DNA of 64,000 nt from Terrimonas pollutisoli. Lineage in GTDB: Bacteria > Bacteroidota > Bacteroidia > Chitinophagales > Chitinophagaceae. Shown one piece after another: positions 16,243 to 25,725 of the stretch. The notes under the pieces were generated by a model. That model did not search any database. It saw only the letters and a list, made by a program, of their open reading frames with translations, and had not been told where the DNA came from. The translations under genes were made by a program, and so were the position numbers. Within the stretch, counting starts at the first letter, position 1. Every line of letters starts with the position of its first letter. The stretch covers positions 186,001 to 250,000 of the forward strand of contig NZ_JARKNA010000003.1 in NCBI RefSeq assembly GCF_029360765.1, read 5' to 3'.

Positions 16243-18822
16243 ATGAACCATCAGTCAAACAGACCATTACAAAAGTATCGGAATGAAGTTGGGATACGTT
16301 TTCAACTTTATAACAGCCTTTTTACGTCATTGCCTTTTCACCGGATTGAAAAGACAGGAATTTTATTGTCCTTATTGTCCAGTAACTGTGAAGAAGGATA
16401 TAAGAAGAACTTAAGCCCTATTCGTATCATCGACGAATTTTTTACCAAGCATACTTCCTATTTTAATGAGAAGGATAAGACGGATCTGCTTTTTCGTTTT
16501 GTACAATACCTCGAAAGACAGGTAGTATTATTCGATGCTCTCGAAGATGCTGCGTTTAAAGAAGTACATGATCTGAATGGTGTAGGTACATTAAAGCATA
16601 TTGAGTCAGAAGTAATCCAGGATAATAAAGAAGCAGAACTGGAAGAAAAACTAAAAGACTTTTCCATCCGGCTTGTATTGACCGCGCATCCTACACAGTT
16701 TTATCCGGGTTCTGTCCTGGGTATTATCAATGACCTGGCAAGAGCTCTTGCTGATAACAACACGAATGTTGTAAATACTTATTTGCAGCAGTTGGGAAAA
16801 ACTCCCTTTTTTAAAAAGAAAAAGCCCACGCCTTATGATGAGGCTATTAGTTTGATTTGGTACCTGGAGAATGTTTTTTATTCAGCTGCAGGCAAAATAG
16901 TGTCATCACTAAAGTCGAAATTTCCGGATGCGGTGAGTGATGAAAACCCAATTATCAGAATGGGATTCTGGCCCGGTGGCGACAGGGATGGAAATCCATT
17001 CGTCACAAGTGATATTACATTACAGGTAGCAGATGCATTAAGGGGAAGCATTATTAAATGTTATTACCTGGAAGTGCGCCGGTTGAAACGCAGACTTACA
17101 TTCGAAGGTGTTGATACGGTGTTGTCCGAATTGGAAAATAAATTATACAGTAACCTTTTTATCCCTGGACTTAAGACCAGGCTCACAAAGGAAGAAATTT
17201 TGACTACATTGGAGCAGATACGCCAAACAATCATTCACCAGCATAATGGGTTGTTCCTGCACACCGTTACTAATCTTATCAATAAAATAGAGGTATTCGG
17301 ATTGCACTTTGCTTCATTAGACATCCGGCAGGAAAGTTCGGTGCACGGGAAATTGTTCCAGGCACTGGCGAATAAACAGCATGTGTTGCCTGCTCATTAT
17401 GGCGAGCTAACTGATGAAGAAAAAATCAATGTATTAGGATCGATTAATAAGGTGGCAGATATTGAGCAGTTGGAGGATCCCATACACAAGGATACACTCA
17501 AGTCTACTCAATGTGTAAAGACGATACAACAATTCAATGGCCCGGAAGGATGCAACCGGTATATCATCAGCCAGTGTAACAGCGCATTGAATGCAATGGA
17601 AGTTTACGGGTTATTTCTGCTGGGAGGATGGAAGCCGGAAGAAATGAATATTGACATTATACCGTTGTTTGAGACCATCGGGGATTTGAAACACGCTGCA
17701 CAGGTAATGCAAACATTGTATACCAACCCAGTCTACCGTGAGCATTTAAAAAGAAGAAACAACAAGCAAACAATTATGCTTGGTTTTTCGGATGGTACCA
17801 AGGATGGTGGTTACCTGATGGCCAACTGGGGCATTTATAAAGCAAAGGAGGAACTGACTGCGATATCACGCCAATACAATGTACAGGTAGTATTTTTTGA
17901 TGGCAGAGGCGGTCCTCCCTCAAGAGGTGGTGGTAAAACGCATAAGTTCTATGCTTCTATGGGGCAAAATATTTCGAATGAAGAAATACAATTGACCATA
18001 CAGGGCCAGACAGTAAGTTCCAACTTTGGTACGATAGACTCTGCACAGTATAATATGGAGCAGCTGTTGAATGCGGGCATCACCAATGATTTGTATGCAC
18101 ATTTGCAAACGACATTTACAAACGAAGAAGATGCGTTGTTACAGGAGCTTTCTGAATTTTCTTATAACGCCTACCAGCGATTAAGAGACCATCCTTACCT
18201 GGCAGATTACTTGTTGCAGGCAAGCCCGTTAAGATTTTACAGTGAAACGAATATCGGTAGCCGGCCAGCAAAAAGAGGAGCTTCTTCAGGTCTTACATTG
18301 AAAGATCTGCGGGCCATACCGTTTGCTGGTTCATGGAGCCAGTTAAAGCAAAATGTAACAGGATTTTACGGTGTAGGTTCAGCACTTCGTAAAATTGAGG
18401 AGCAAGGAAAATTCCCTGCGATAAAGGAGCTGTATAAAAAATCATTGTTCTTTAAAACCTTGCTCGACAATTGTGAGATGGCAATGCTGAAATCTTTTTT
18501 TCCGCTGACGGCTTATCTCAGCAAGCATAAGTTGTTTGGTGAAATATGGCAAATGATATTTGATGAGTATGAACTGACACGCCAATATCTGACAAAATTA
18601 TCAGGTCATACTGAGTTGATGGCTGATTACCCCGTGGATCAGTTGTCGATTCAAATGCGTGAGAGGATTGTGTTACCGCTGCTTACTATTCAGCAGTATG
18701 CTCTTACCAAAATCAGGGAGATAGATGAGCAGCTTGTACAGGCGCCGGTAAAAGAAGTATATGAGAAGCTGGTGATGCGTTGTTCATTTGGAATTATTAA
18801 TGCAGGGAGAAATTCAGCATAA
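16243..18822 (+). CDS. ppc: Phosphoenolpyruvate carboxylase
   Basis: 859 residues; carboxylates PEP to oxaloacetate to refill the TCA cycle. Motifs in order: LTAHPTQ with the catalytic His149, GFWPGGDRDGNPFV, the catalytic loop FFDGRGGPPSRGGG, GSRPAKRG, and LRAIPFAGSWSQLKQNVTGFYGVGSAL. The usual catalytic-loop sequence FHGRGGxxxRGGGP is altered (Asp for His). The C-terminus reads GIINAGRNSA instead of the canonical QNTG; I believe similar ends occur in other Bacteroidota. Confidence 0.95.
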   Translation: MNHQSNRPLQKYRNEVGIRFQLYNSLFTSLPFHRIEKTGILLSLLSSNCEEGYKKNLSPIRIIDEFFTKHTSYFNEKDKTDLLFRFVQYLERQVVLFDALEDAAFKEVHDLNGVGTLKHIESEVIQDNKEAELEEKLKDFSIRLVLTAHPTQFYPGSVLGIINDLARALADNNTNVVNTYLQQLGKTPFFKKKKPTPYDEAISLIWYLENVFYSAAGKIVSSLKSKFPDAVSDENPIIRMGFWPGGDRDGNPFVTSDITLQVADALRGSIIKCYYLEVRRLKRRLTFEGVDTVLSELENKLYSNLFIPGLKTRLTKEEILTTLEQIRQTIIHQHNGLFLHTVTNLINKIEVFGLHFASLDIRQESSVHGKLFQALANKQHVLPAHYGELTDEEKINVLGSINKVADIEQLEDPIHKDTLKSTQCVKTIQQFNGPEGCNRYIISQCNSALNAMEVYGLFLLGGWKPEEMNIDIIPLFETIGDLKHAAQVMQTLYTNPVYREHLKRRNNKQTIMLGFSDGTKDGGYLMANWGIYKAKEELTAISRQYNVQVVFFDGRGGPPSRGGGKTHKFYASMGQNISNEEIQLTIQGQTVSSNFGTIDSAQYNMEQLLNAGITNDLYAHLQTTFTNEEDALLQELSEFSYNAYQRLRDHPYLADYLLQASPLRFYSETNIGSRPAKRGASSGLTLKDLRAIPFAGSWSQLKQNVTGFYGVGSALRKIEEQGKFPAIKELYKKSLFFKTLLDNCEMAMLKSFFPLTAYLSKHKLFGEIWQMIFDEYELTRQYLTKLSGHTELMADYPVDQLSIQMRERIVLPLLTIQQYALTKIREIDEQLVQAPVKEVYEKLVMRCSFGIINAGRNSA

Positions 18823-18842
18823 AAGCTACACTTTTCTAAATT

Positions 18843-18872
18843 AAAAATGCCGGACACGAATCCGGCATTTTT
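18843..18872. terminator. Bidirectional terminator between ppc and porin gene
   Basis: Perfect 12-bp stem AAAAATGCCGGA / TCCGGCATTTTT with a CACGAA loop serves both convergent genes. Confidence 0.9.
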
Positions 18873-18896
18873 AATAGCACTAAGATGATAAAGTTA

Positions 18897-20006
18897 TTAA
18901 AATTTCAATACCGCTGCCAGCAGACCGGTAAATGTTGATTTTGTCGGATCCGAATCGCCATCGGTAAATATTTCCTCTTTGGCAGTTTCGAAACGTAATT
19001 CAGGAATAATGGTAAGCGGGCCCACTTTATAATTCAACGATAAAGTATTGGCAAAAATATTGTCCGTCGGGAAATAAACATTTTTGCTGTCACCAATATA
19101 TTCGCTTCTTAACGTAAGCCCGATTTTGGGGCTAGGATCAGCATTCAAATAAAGTGCAGTTCCCCACCAGGACCCGTCTTCAACTGTTGATCCATCAACT
19201 TGTTTCCTGGATTGCAACGTGCCATTGAAACCTATATTAAATTTACTGCTAAGAGTACCTAATAAAACCAAATCCAACTGGTTTAACGATTTTAAACCAC
19301 TTGGGTTGTCACCGCCCTTCGCTCCTCCAAAGCCCACATAGTTCAAATAATATTTGAAAGCTCCTTCACCAGCCGAGCCGCTAAACTGTGCCAATGCGGT
19401 TTTTACAGAGTGAGTTGAGGTGCTTTGATCGGTATAGTTTGCTACGCCAAGCATAAATCCAACCGGGCCGGCAGTAATATCAGCTTTTATACCTGTATGA
19501 AAAAAAGGCCCGTTAGTAAACATATAGCTCATGCTATAGTTTCTGTTTAGTGGCGCATCCAGCAATTCATAACCTACATGTGTTCCAAACTTACCCATGG
19601 TAAATTTTATTTTAGAGGAAGGTGAATAAGTTACAAATGCCTGTTTTACATTGGACAGAGAGATAAAGCCATTCTTACCGTCGGCTTCGGCACCATCATT
19701 ATAAGAAAATTCTTCAGCCCTGCGGCCAAATCCAAGATCAACTGTACCGCCTACTTTTCCTGATAGCGCAGTAAAATCCGCCCGAAGGCTTGCCATACCC
19801 AGCTCAAATGAGTTTTGAGAATTAGTAAAACTGGTATAATTATTTGTCACATCAGATTTGCCGGCAAAATTATACCGGTAATAAGCATCCACATTGCCCG
19901 AAATGGTAAGCGCCTTTGTAGTGTCGTCCTGTGCTATTGCCAATTGGGAAAGTGAAAAAACAAGAAGAAGTGTTGTAAGGATTGAAGCAGTTTTTTTTCG
20001 TAGCAT
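18897..20006 (-). CDS. Outer-membrane beta-barrel porin next to amtB
   Basis: 369 residues with a signal peptide (cleavage after AIAQ). The mature part is built of alternating amphipathic strands and ends with a C-terminal Phe (LLAAVLKF), as for barrel proteins inserted by BamA. Opening ALTISGNVDAYYRYNFAGKSD and MGKFGTHVGYELLDAPLNRNYSMSYMF fit the Bacteroidota outer-membrane beta-barrel (BBP2-type) group. It lies downstream of the ammonium transporter on the same strand, so it may supply nitrogenous solutes across the outer membrane. Confidence 0.75.
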   Translation of the reverse strand: MLRKKTASILTTLLLVFSLSQLAIAQDDTTKALTISGNVDAYYRYNFAGKSDVTNNYTSFTNSQNSFELGMASLRADFTALSGKVGGTVDLGFGRRAEEFSYNDGAEADGKNGFISLSNVKQAFVTYSPSSKIKFTMGKFGTHVGYELLDAPLNRNYSMSYMFTNGPFFHTGIKADITAGPVGFMLGVANYTDQSTSTHSVKTALAQFSGSAGEGAFKYYLNYVGFGGAKGGDNPSGLKSLNQLDLVLLGTLSSKFNIGFNGTLQSRKQVDGSTVEDGSWWGTALYLNADPSPKIGLTLRSEYIGDSKNVYFPTDNIFANTLSLNYKVGPLTIIPELRFETAKEEIFTDGDSDPTKSTFTGLLAAVLKF

Positions 20007-20044
20007 TGTTTTTACATTTTAGATGTTAAGGAAAGGGCACAGCC

Positions 20045-20073
20045 GGTATAAACTTCTTCGAGAAGTTTATACC
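20045..20073 (-). promoter_or_regulatory. Perfect 13-bp hairpin between amtB and the porin gene
   Basis: GGTATAAACTTCT pairs perfectly with AGAAGTTTATACC around a TCG loop. No T tract follows on the transcribed (minus) strand, so it is more likely a processing or stability hairpin, or an operator, than a terminator. Confidence 0.6.
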
Positions 20074-20126
20074 AACTTAAATGTGCCTATTCTATGTTTA
20101 AAAAAAGGGGTAGGAGTGCTAGACTC

Positions 20127-21518
20127 TTAATGTGTAACGGTCTTTTCTTCAACAGTACCATTATTGTGAACCAATAAAGTACCCTGGAGATATTTTTCAT
20201 TGTGTTGTGAAGCATCAAGACCTTCTTCTTCTTCTTTCTCATTTACCCTCATTGGTAATATCATATTAATTACCTTGAAAAGGATAAAGGAAACAACGAA
20301 GCTATAAGTTACAGCCAATGCCATGCCTTTTAACTGGATCAGGAATTGACCATCTAATACGAGTGAGTTAACAGTTTTGCTTCCAAAAACACCGGTGAGG
20401 AGCATACCAGTCATACCACCGAGACCATGGCAGGCAAATACATCCAAAGGATCGTCATATTTGGTTTTGTGTTTCAGGAATTCAGCCACTACATTCGATA
20501 CAATAGCAGCTACAAATCCGATGAATAGGGCCTGGGGTACACCCACAAAACCTGCAGCCGGAGTGATGGCAACAAGACCAACCACTGCACCAATACAAAA
20601 GCCAAGTACGGAAGGTTTTTTGCCACGGATCACATCCCAGAACATCCAGGAAAGACCTGCAGCGGCAGCAGCTGTATTAGTTGTAGCAAAAGCATACACG
20701 CCCAATGAACCTGCGCCTACAGCACTACCAGCGTTAAAACCAAACCAACCAAACCAAAGCAAACCAGTACCAATTAATACATAAGGAATATTGGCAGGAG
20801 AAGTGGCAGTGGTTGATTTACGTGGTTTCAGCACCAGGGCGCCTGCCAATGCAGCCATACCTGCTGAAATATGTACTACCGTACCACCCGCAAAGTCAAG
20901 AACACCCCATTTGAACATCAGTCCGTCGGGATGCCATGCCATATGGGCCAAAGGAGCATATACAAGAGCTCCAAATAAAACAATGAACAGTGTGTAAGAG
21001 CTAAAGCGGATACGTTCTGCAACCGCACCAACCACCAGGCCCGGAGTGATGATCGCAAACATCAATTGGAAGAATGCGAACAGGGGCAGGGGAATAGTCG
21101 CTGCGAGACTCCAGGGTTCGCCATCCATCACACCTTTAAAGAATAAAAATGTGCTGGGGTCGCCAATAAAGCCACCAATTGATTTTCCAAAACAAAGACT
21201 GAACTGAACGACAATCCAAAGAACTGAAATGATACCAGCTGAAACAGTACTCTTAATCATGGTAGACAAAACGTTTTTACGGCCTACCATTCCGCCATAA
21301 AAGAAAGCAAGAGCGGGCGTCATTAAAAAAACAAAAGCACACGACACTAACATCCAGGCAATGTCACCGCTGTTGTAAACGTATTTTGGCGTCTTTCCAT
21401 CTTCGCCTAATACAGATGCAGGATCAAAGGAGGCTGCAGGGCTAACGAAGATTGCAGCAATTGCGATTCCCAGTAATATCAGGAATGGCGCCACCTGTTT
21501 CACAGTTGTTTTACTCAT
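20127..21518 (-). CDS. amtB: Ammonium transporter, Amt family
   Basis: 463 residues, eleven or so membrane segments after an N-terminal hydrophobic stretch. Motifs: DIAWMLVSCAFVFLMTPALAFFYGGMV, GALVYAPLAHMAWHPDG (first pore region), DFAGGTVVHISAGMAALAG with the pore His, and CHGLGGMTGMLLTGVF with the second pore His. Imports ammonium/ammonia. No GlnK gene is adjacent, and the cytoplasmic tail is longer and more acidic than in Escherichia coli. The porin gene follows on the same strand. Confidence 0.95.
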   Translation of the reverse strand: MSKTTVKQVAPFLILLGIAIAAIFVSPAASFDPASVLGEDGKTPKYVYNSGDIAWMLVSCAFVFLMTPALAFFYGGMVGRKNVLSTMIKSTVSAGIISVLWIVVQFSLCFGKSIGGFIGDPSTFLFFKGVMDGEPWSLAATIPLPLFAFFQLMFAIITPGLVVGAVAERIRFSSYTLFIVLFGALVYAPLAHMAWHPDGLMFKWGVLDFAGGTVVHISAGMAALAGALVLKPRKSTTATSPANIPYVLIGTGLLWFGWFGFNAGSAVGAGSLGVYAFATTNTAAAAAGLSWMFWDVIRGKKPSVLGFCIGAVVGLVAITPAAGFVGVPQALFIGFVAAIVSNVVAEFLKHKTKYDDPLDVFACHGLGGMTGMLLTGVFGSKTVNSLVLDGQFLIQLKGMALAVTYSFVVSFILFKVINMILPMRVNEKEEEEGLDASQHNEKYLQGTLLVHNNGTVEEKTVTH

Positions 21519-21997
21519 AATCAGAAACGTGGGGTTTATAGTTATTAAGAAAAAATATAATGCAGCAATCGATAATGTAAATTAGGCCTTTTTTAAATAA
21601 AATCGATAAATTATGCTATTTATTTAGGCTAGTGTAAAAAAAAATTGATTTTTGTTAATAGAATTTCCAATTGTCTAAAAATTTAATATGTCAGTATGAC
21701 ACTATATGTTGACTATTAATTGCTTGTTTTTCAAAACAATAGTTTTTTAAAAGCGGCTTGGTAGGCTTATTTTTCTTAAAAATGGAAGTGATGTAAATGA
21801 TATAAATAAAATAAGTAATATTAATTTAAATGGAAACATCAGCGATAAATCAATAAGCTTCGGGGAGCTTTCAATCCGGGAATACAATGGTATATATAAA
21901 TGTGAAAAAACTACCTATAAGTTGTATCAGCGATTTTAAACAATAAGCTTAATTTGCTGCCTTAATTATTTATTACGTCAATTAAAATTTGAGCACT
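21519..21997. other. AT-rich intergenic region between amtB and ssb
   Basis: 479 bp between divergent genes. I found no coding remnant, no strong hairpin and no clear TAnnTTTG box; only a weak 5-bp inverted repeat AAGCT/AGCTT near 21855. It must contain the promoters of both amtB and ssb. Confidence 0.5.
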
Positions 21998-22435
21998 ATG
22001 ATTAAAATGCAAGTTATCGGTAACCTCGGCAAGGATTGCGTGGTTAACACCGTGAACGGTAAAAACGTTATCAATTTTACAATTGCACACACTGAAAAGT
22101 ATAGAGACAGCCAGGGTAACAACCAGGAGAAAACGACTTGGGTTGATTGTGCCTATTGGACAGATCGTACAGCTATTTCGCCGTACCTCACAAAAGGAAA
22201 ACAGGTTTTTGTAGAAGGAACCCCGGAAGTAAGAAGTTTTACCCGTCAGGATGGAACCGGCGGAGCCTCATTATCACTACGGGTTCGTGAGGTGCAGTTG
22301 TTAGGTGGTAAAGGTGAAGGTGGCAGCAGTTCTCCGTCTTACAGCAGCGGGGCATCATCAGGCAGCAACTATTCATCGTCCAATGTCCCTTCAGCCAGTG
22401 AGATTACCGAACCAATGGATGATCTTCCTTTCTAA
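21998..22435 (+). CDS. ssb: Single-stranded DNA-binding protein
   Basis: 145 residues from ATG 21998. N-terminal OB fold (MQVIGNLGKDCVVNTVNGKNVINFTIAHTEKY, TTWVDCAYW, KGKQVFVEGTPEVRSFTRQDG) of about 105 residues, a Ser/Gly-rich linker and the acidic tip EPMDDLPF that recruits partner enzymes. Shorter OB loop than Escherichia coli SSB. Terminator follows after 23 bp. Confidence 0.95.
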   Translation: MIKMQVIGNLGKDCVVNTVNGKNVINFTIAHTEKYRDSQGNNQEKTTWVDCAYWTDRTAISPYLTKGKQVFVEGTPEVRSFTRQDGTGGASLSLRVREVQLLGGKGEGGSSSPSYSSGASSGSNYSSSNVPSASEITEPMDDLPF

Positions 22436-22458
22436 ACATAACTGATAAGTTATATAAG

Positions 22459-22487
22459 GTCCTTCCATTTTGCGGAAGGACTTTTTT
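22459..22487 (+). terminator. ssb terminator
   Basis: GTCCTTCC / GGAAGGAC stem with six following T. Confidence 0.9.
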
Positions 22488-22522
22488 GTTTTCGGGCTTT
22501 ATTAATTGTTGTTTCTTTGCGC

Positions 22523-23602
22523 ATGCCAGAACAAAATTTTTCCTACGAAAGATTATTCGGATTTACCAATAGTGTTTTTCAACGTATCGGCTGTTCTGCC
22601 GATCATGCAACAATCGCAACTAAGACTTTACTATCCGCCGATTTAAGAGGTGTCGACTCGCATGGTATTGCCCGACTCAGCGGTTATGTAAGACTATGGG
22701 AAGTGAACAGAGTCAATGCTAATCCAGCTATAAAAGTTATTCATGAAACACCATCAACCGCCGTGGTGGATGGTGACAGTGGTCTTGGGCTGGTAGTGGC
22801 TCCTTTTGCCATGCAGATAGCTATTGAAAAAGCAAGGAATGTTGGAACAGGATGGGTAAGCGTACAAAACAGTAACCATTTTGGCATTGCAGCCCATCAT
22901 GCCATGATGGCCTTACAACATGATATGATTGGCATAGCTATGACTAACGCCAGCCCGCTGGTGGCGCCTACTTTTTCTACAGATAAAATGCTCGGCACGA
23001 ATCCTATTTGTGTAGCAGCTCCGGCTGGTGAAGAGCCTGCCTTTGTAGCCGACCTGGCTACTACAACCGCTGCCAACGGGAAGCTGGAAATTTTGCAACG
23101 TAAAAATTTAGAAACACCCAATGGCTGGGTTCAGGATGCGGAGGGTCGCTCTTCCAATGATCCTCATATTTTAAAGAAAGGTGGAGCACTGCTACCGCTG
23201 GGTGGCGACCGTGAACACGGTAGTCATAAAGGCTATGCTCTCGGAGCCATTGTCGATATCTTTTCTGCTCTCCTCAGCGGAGCCAACTATGCGCCATGGG
23301 TGCCACCATTCCCTGCTTATGTACCAATGCCGTCGCAACAACCCGGAAAAGGTATTGGTCATTTCCTTGGCGCCATGCGCATTGATGCATTTCGGCCTGC
23401 CGATGAATTTAAAAAACATATGGATCATTGGATACAGGGATTTCGTAATTGTAAAACTATTCCCGGCGAAGAAAAGGTTTTGGTGCCCGGTGATCCTGAA
23501 AGGGAAATGGAAGCAGAAAGATCTACAAACGGTATTAATTTGTTAGACGTTGTTATCAAGGACCTAAAGGGACTCGCCCAAAAATTCAACCTGGATTTTT
23601 AA
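22523..23602 (+). CDS. Ldh-family NAD(P)-dependent oxidoreductase (malate/L-lactate type)
   Basis: 359 residues of the Ldh2/MDH2 (YlbC/YbiC) family, 2-hydroxy-acid dehydrogenases unrelated to Rossmann-fold LDH. Characteristic stretches: ADLRGVDSHGIARLSGYV with the catalytic His, VDGDSGLGLVVAPFAM, SNHFGIAAHHAMMAL, ATTTAANGKLEILQRKN and HGSHKGYALGAIVDIFSALLSGA. ATG 22523 follows only four bases after TTTCTTTGC, a possible -7 box, so the mRNA may have almost no leader. Substrate cannot be set from sequence. Confidence 0.9.
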   Translation: MPEQNFSYERLFGFTNSVFQRIGCSADHATIATKTLLSADLRGVDSHGIARLSGYVRLWEVNRVNANPAIKVIHETPSTAVVDGDSGLGLVVAPFAMQIAIEKARNVGTGWVSVQNSNHFGIAAHHAMMALQHDMIGIAMTNASPLVAPTFSTDKMLGTNPICVAAPAGEEPAFVADLATTTAANGKLEILQRKNLETPNGWVQDAEGRSSNDPHILKKGGALLPLGGDREHGSHKGYALGAIVDIFSALLSGANYAPWVPPFPAYVPMPSQQPGKGIGHFLGAMRIDAFRPADEFKKHMDHWIQGFRNCKTIPGEEKVLVPGDPEREMEAERSTNGINLLDVVIKDLKGLAQKFNLDF

Positions 23603-23658
23603 AAAAGTTTTTATCAAGAATATGGCAAATTCTTAAAGTCTCTTATTTTCTTTTTCCA

Positions 23659-23690
23659 TTTGGTAGCAACCCGCCCTTCAAATATTTTTG
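23659..23690 (+). promoter_or_regulatory. Aspartokinase promoter
   Basis: TTTG (23659-23662), 20-bp spacer and TATTTTTG (23683-23690) fit the Bacteroidota -33/-7 consensus closely. Transcription should start near 23697, giving a leader of about 100 bases; I saw no Lys/Thr-rich leader peptide in it. Confidence 0.75.
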
Positions 23691-23800
23691 CACCCTAATT
23701 TATTTTGATATGAAATGAGCCATGTAATGCTTGCTTGTCACCAACAGGGATGATTATTTGGCGAATTCCATTTGGCTAAAAAACAATAAAAATTAAGCAA

Positions 23801-25123
23801 ATGAAAGTAATGAAGTTTGGTGGCACCAGTGTAGGAAAGCCTGAACGCATGCACCAGATCGTTTCGCTGGTTACCAAAGAAACAGAACCGACGATTGTTG
23901 TTTTATCCGCCTTATCGGGCACTACCAATGCGCTGGTAGAAATTGGTGATCATATCGCCAAAAGTGATCGCACGGCAGCCAAGCAATCCATCGATAAGCT
24001 GGAGGCACATTACCAGGCATTCATTACGGATTTACTAAAGAAGCCGGAGACCCTGGCAAAGGCAAAGAATATTTTATCCGAGCATTTCGAATTCCTGAAT
24101 ATTATTCTCAAAATTTCTTTCAGCGAAGCGTTGAGCAAAGATATTTTAGCGCAGGGTGAATTACTATCAACAAAATTATTCTGCACTTATTTGGAGGAGC
24201 AAGGTGTTGATCACGCCTTGTTACCCGCTTTGGAGTTCATGACGATTGATGCGTATGATGAACCGCAGATCGGCAGCATCAAAGTAAGATTGAGTCAGCT
24301 TTTGCAGCAATACAAGGACAAGAAATTTTTTGTAACACAAGGATATATTTGTCGTAACTCAAGAGGCGAAGTGGATAATTTAAAAAGAGGCGGAAGCGAT
24401 TACAGCGCTTCTCTTATCGCTGCTGCCATCAATGCCACGGTTTGCGAAATATGGACCGACATTGACGGCATGCATAACAACGATCCAAGGGTGGTAAAGA
24501 AAACAGTGCCCGTAGAGCAGCTAAGCTTTGATGAAGCTGCTGAGCTGGCTTACTTCGGCGCTAAAATCCTGCACCCCGCATCTATCTGGCCGGCCCAGAT
24601 GTACAAGATACCGGTGAAGTTGTTGAACACGATGCAGCCTACTGCAAAAGGTACATTGATTACCCAGGAGGCTGGCAGTGTTGGGGTGAAAGCGGTTGCG
24701 GCCAAAGACAACATCATTGCTATTCGCATCAAAAGTAGCCGCATGTTGCTAGCCTACGGTTTCCTGCGTAAGATATTTGAAGTGTTTGAAAAATATCGCA
24801 CACCCATCGATATGATCACTACTTCGGAAGTAGCAGTTTCACTGACAATCGATAACCCGGTTTTCCTGAAAGAGATATTGAAAGAATTAGAACCATTTGG
24901 TAATACAGAGGTGGATCATAACCAGGTAATCATTTCTGTGGTGGGTAATGAGATTTCGCAGACTACTGACATTGTAAAAAAATTATTTGGCTCTATCATG
25001 AACATTCCTGTTCGCATGGTCTCCTATGGAGGTAGTCCTCACAATATTTCATTGCTGATAGCTGCCGAAAATAAGGGCCGGATATTGCAGCAACTAAACA
25101 GGGGAATGTTTGGCCTGGAATAG
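23801..25123 (+). CDS. lysC: Aspartate kinase, monofunctional
   Basis: 440 residues. First step of the aspartate pathway to lysine, threonine and methionine. Kinase motif VMKFGGTSVGKPERM at the N-terminus, SALSGTTNAL, the substrate segment RGGSDYSASLIAAAINA and WTDIDGMHNNDPRVV; two ACT regulatory domains follow from about residue 300 (IRIKSSRMLLAYGFL, VISVVGNEI). There is no fused homoserine dehydrogenase, unlike ThrA. Symbol by function; the class of feedback inhibition is not visible. Confidence 0.93.
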   Translation: MKVMKFGGTSVGKPERMHQIVSLVTKETEPTIVVLSALSGTTNALVEIGDHIAKSDRTAAKQSIDKLEAHYQAFITDLLKKPETLAKAKNILSEHFEFLNIILKISFSEALSKDILAQGELLSTKLFCTYLEEQGVDHALLPALEFMTIDAYDEPQIGSIKVRLSQLLQQYKDKKFFVTQGYICRNSRGEVDNLKRGGSDYSASLIAAAINATVCEIWTDIDGMHNNDPRVVKKTVPVEQLSFDEAAELAYFGAKILHPASIWPAQMYKIPVKLLNTMQPTAKGTLITQEAGSVGVKAVAAKDNIIAIRIKSSRMLLAYGFLRKIFEVFEKYRTPIDMITTSEVAVSLTIDNPVFLKEILKELEPFGNTEVDHNQVIISVVGNEISQTTDIVKKLFGSIMNIPVRMVSYGGSPHNISLLIAAENKGRILQQLNRGMFGLE

Positions 25124-25145
25124 CCAACCTGATTCAATTAAGAAG

Positions 25146-25187
25146 AAAGGCCCGTTTCTTATTAAAGTCACGGGCCTTTAGTTTTTT
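25146..25187. terminator. Terminator between lysC and the plug gene
   Basis: AAAGGCCCG pairs with CGGGCCTTT across a 16-base loop, followed by a T run; it lies between convergent genes. Confidence 0.8.
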
Positions 25188-25190
25188 ATT

Positions 25191-25652
25191 TCAATCCGTT
25201 TCTTCTTCGTCTTCACCCCTGATAGTATAAACAGCAATAACGCCTCCGCCGCTAAACGGCAGAACAGAAGGCCCTTTTATAACTTTTATCATAGCGATAT
25301 CTGCGACAGGCAAAGCATTCAGGTAGTCGTAGTCTACCCGCATCTCATCTACATATACCACCGCTCTTTGATTACGAATAAAAGGAATACGACTATTAAA
25401 ACGGGTCGTATAAACTTGTAAGCCGGCTACTCTTCCCTGTAGCCAATCCAGTATATTGAAATAAGCTGATGCTGAGCCATTCACTGCTTCATCCAGAAAG
25501 TCAAAATAGTCGCCATGTATGGTTGAGAATAAGGCGCTGCAATATTTTTCGTTTAAAATTTCCGCCTTTGTTTTGGGCCGGGAAATTTGTTTTTGAGCCA
25601 CAGCGCTCAGCAACGGAATGATTAATAGCAAAACAAAAACTAACCTCTTCAT
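25191..25652 (-). CDS. Secreted stand-alone TonB-receptor plug-like protein
   Basis: 153 residues with a signal peptide (first 19). From residue 65 the sequence follows a SusC-type plug: ILDWLQGRVAGLQVYTTRF, RNQRAVVYVDEMRVDYDYLNALPVADIAMIKVIKGPSVLPFSGGGVIAVYTIRG. No beta-barrel follows; the ORF stops after a short acidic tail. Free plug domains of this kind occur in Bacteroidota, often with unknown role. It may be a plug fragment kept as an independent periplasmic protein. Confidence 0.8.
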   Translation of the reverse strand: MKRLVFVLLLIIPLLSAVAQKQISRPKTKAEILNEKYCSALFSTIHGDYFDFLDEAVNGSASAYFNILDWLQGRVAGLQVYTTRFNSRIPFIRNQRAVVYVDEMRVDYDYLNALPVADIAMIKVIKGPSVLPFSGGGVIAVYTIRGEDEEETD

Positions 25653-25725
25653 GTCTTTTTCCTCCTACTACAATTTACGAAATTATTGTGTTAGAGGATG
25701 GTTAAGAGTTATGGCTCGCCAGGTC

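Noticed and set aside
23697..23800. Amino-acid leader peptide before aspartokinase
   Set aside because: The short frames in the leader contain no run of Lys, Thr or Met codons and no terminator/antiterminator pair is evident.
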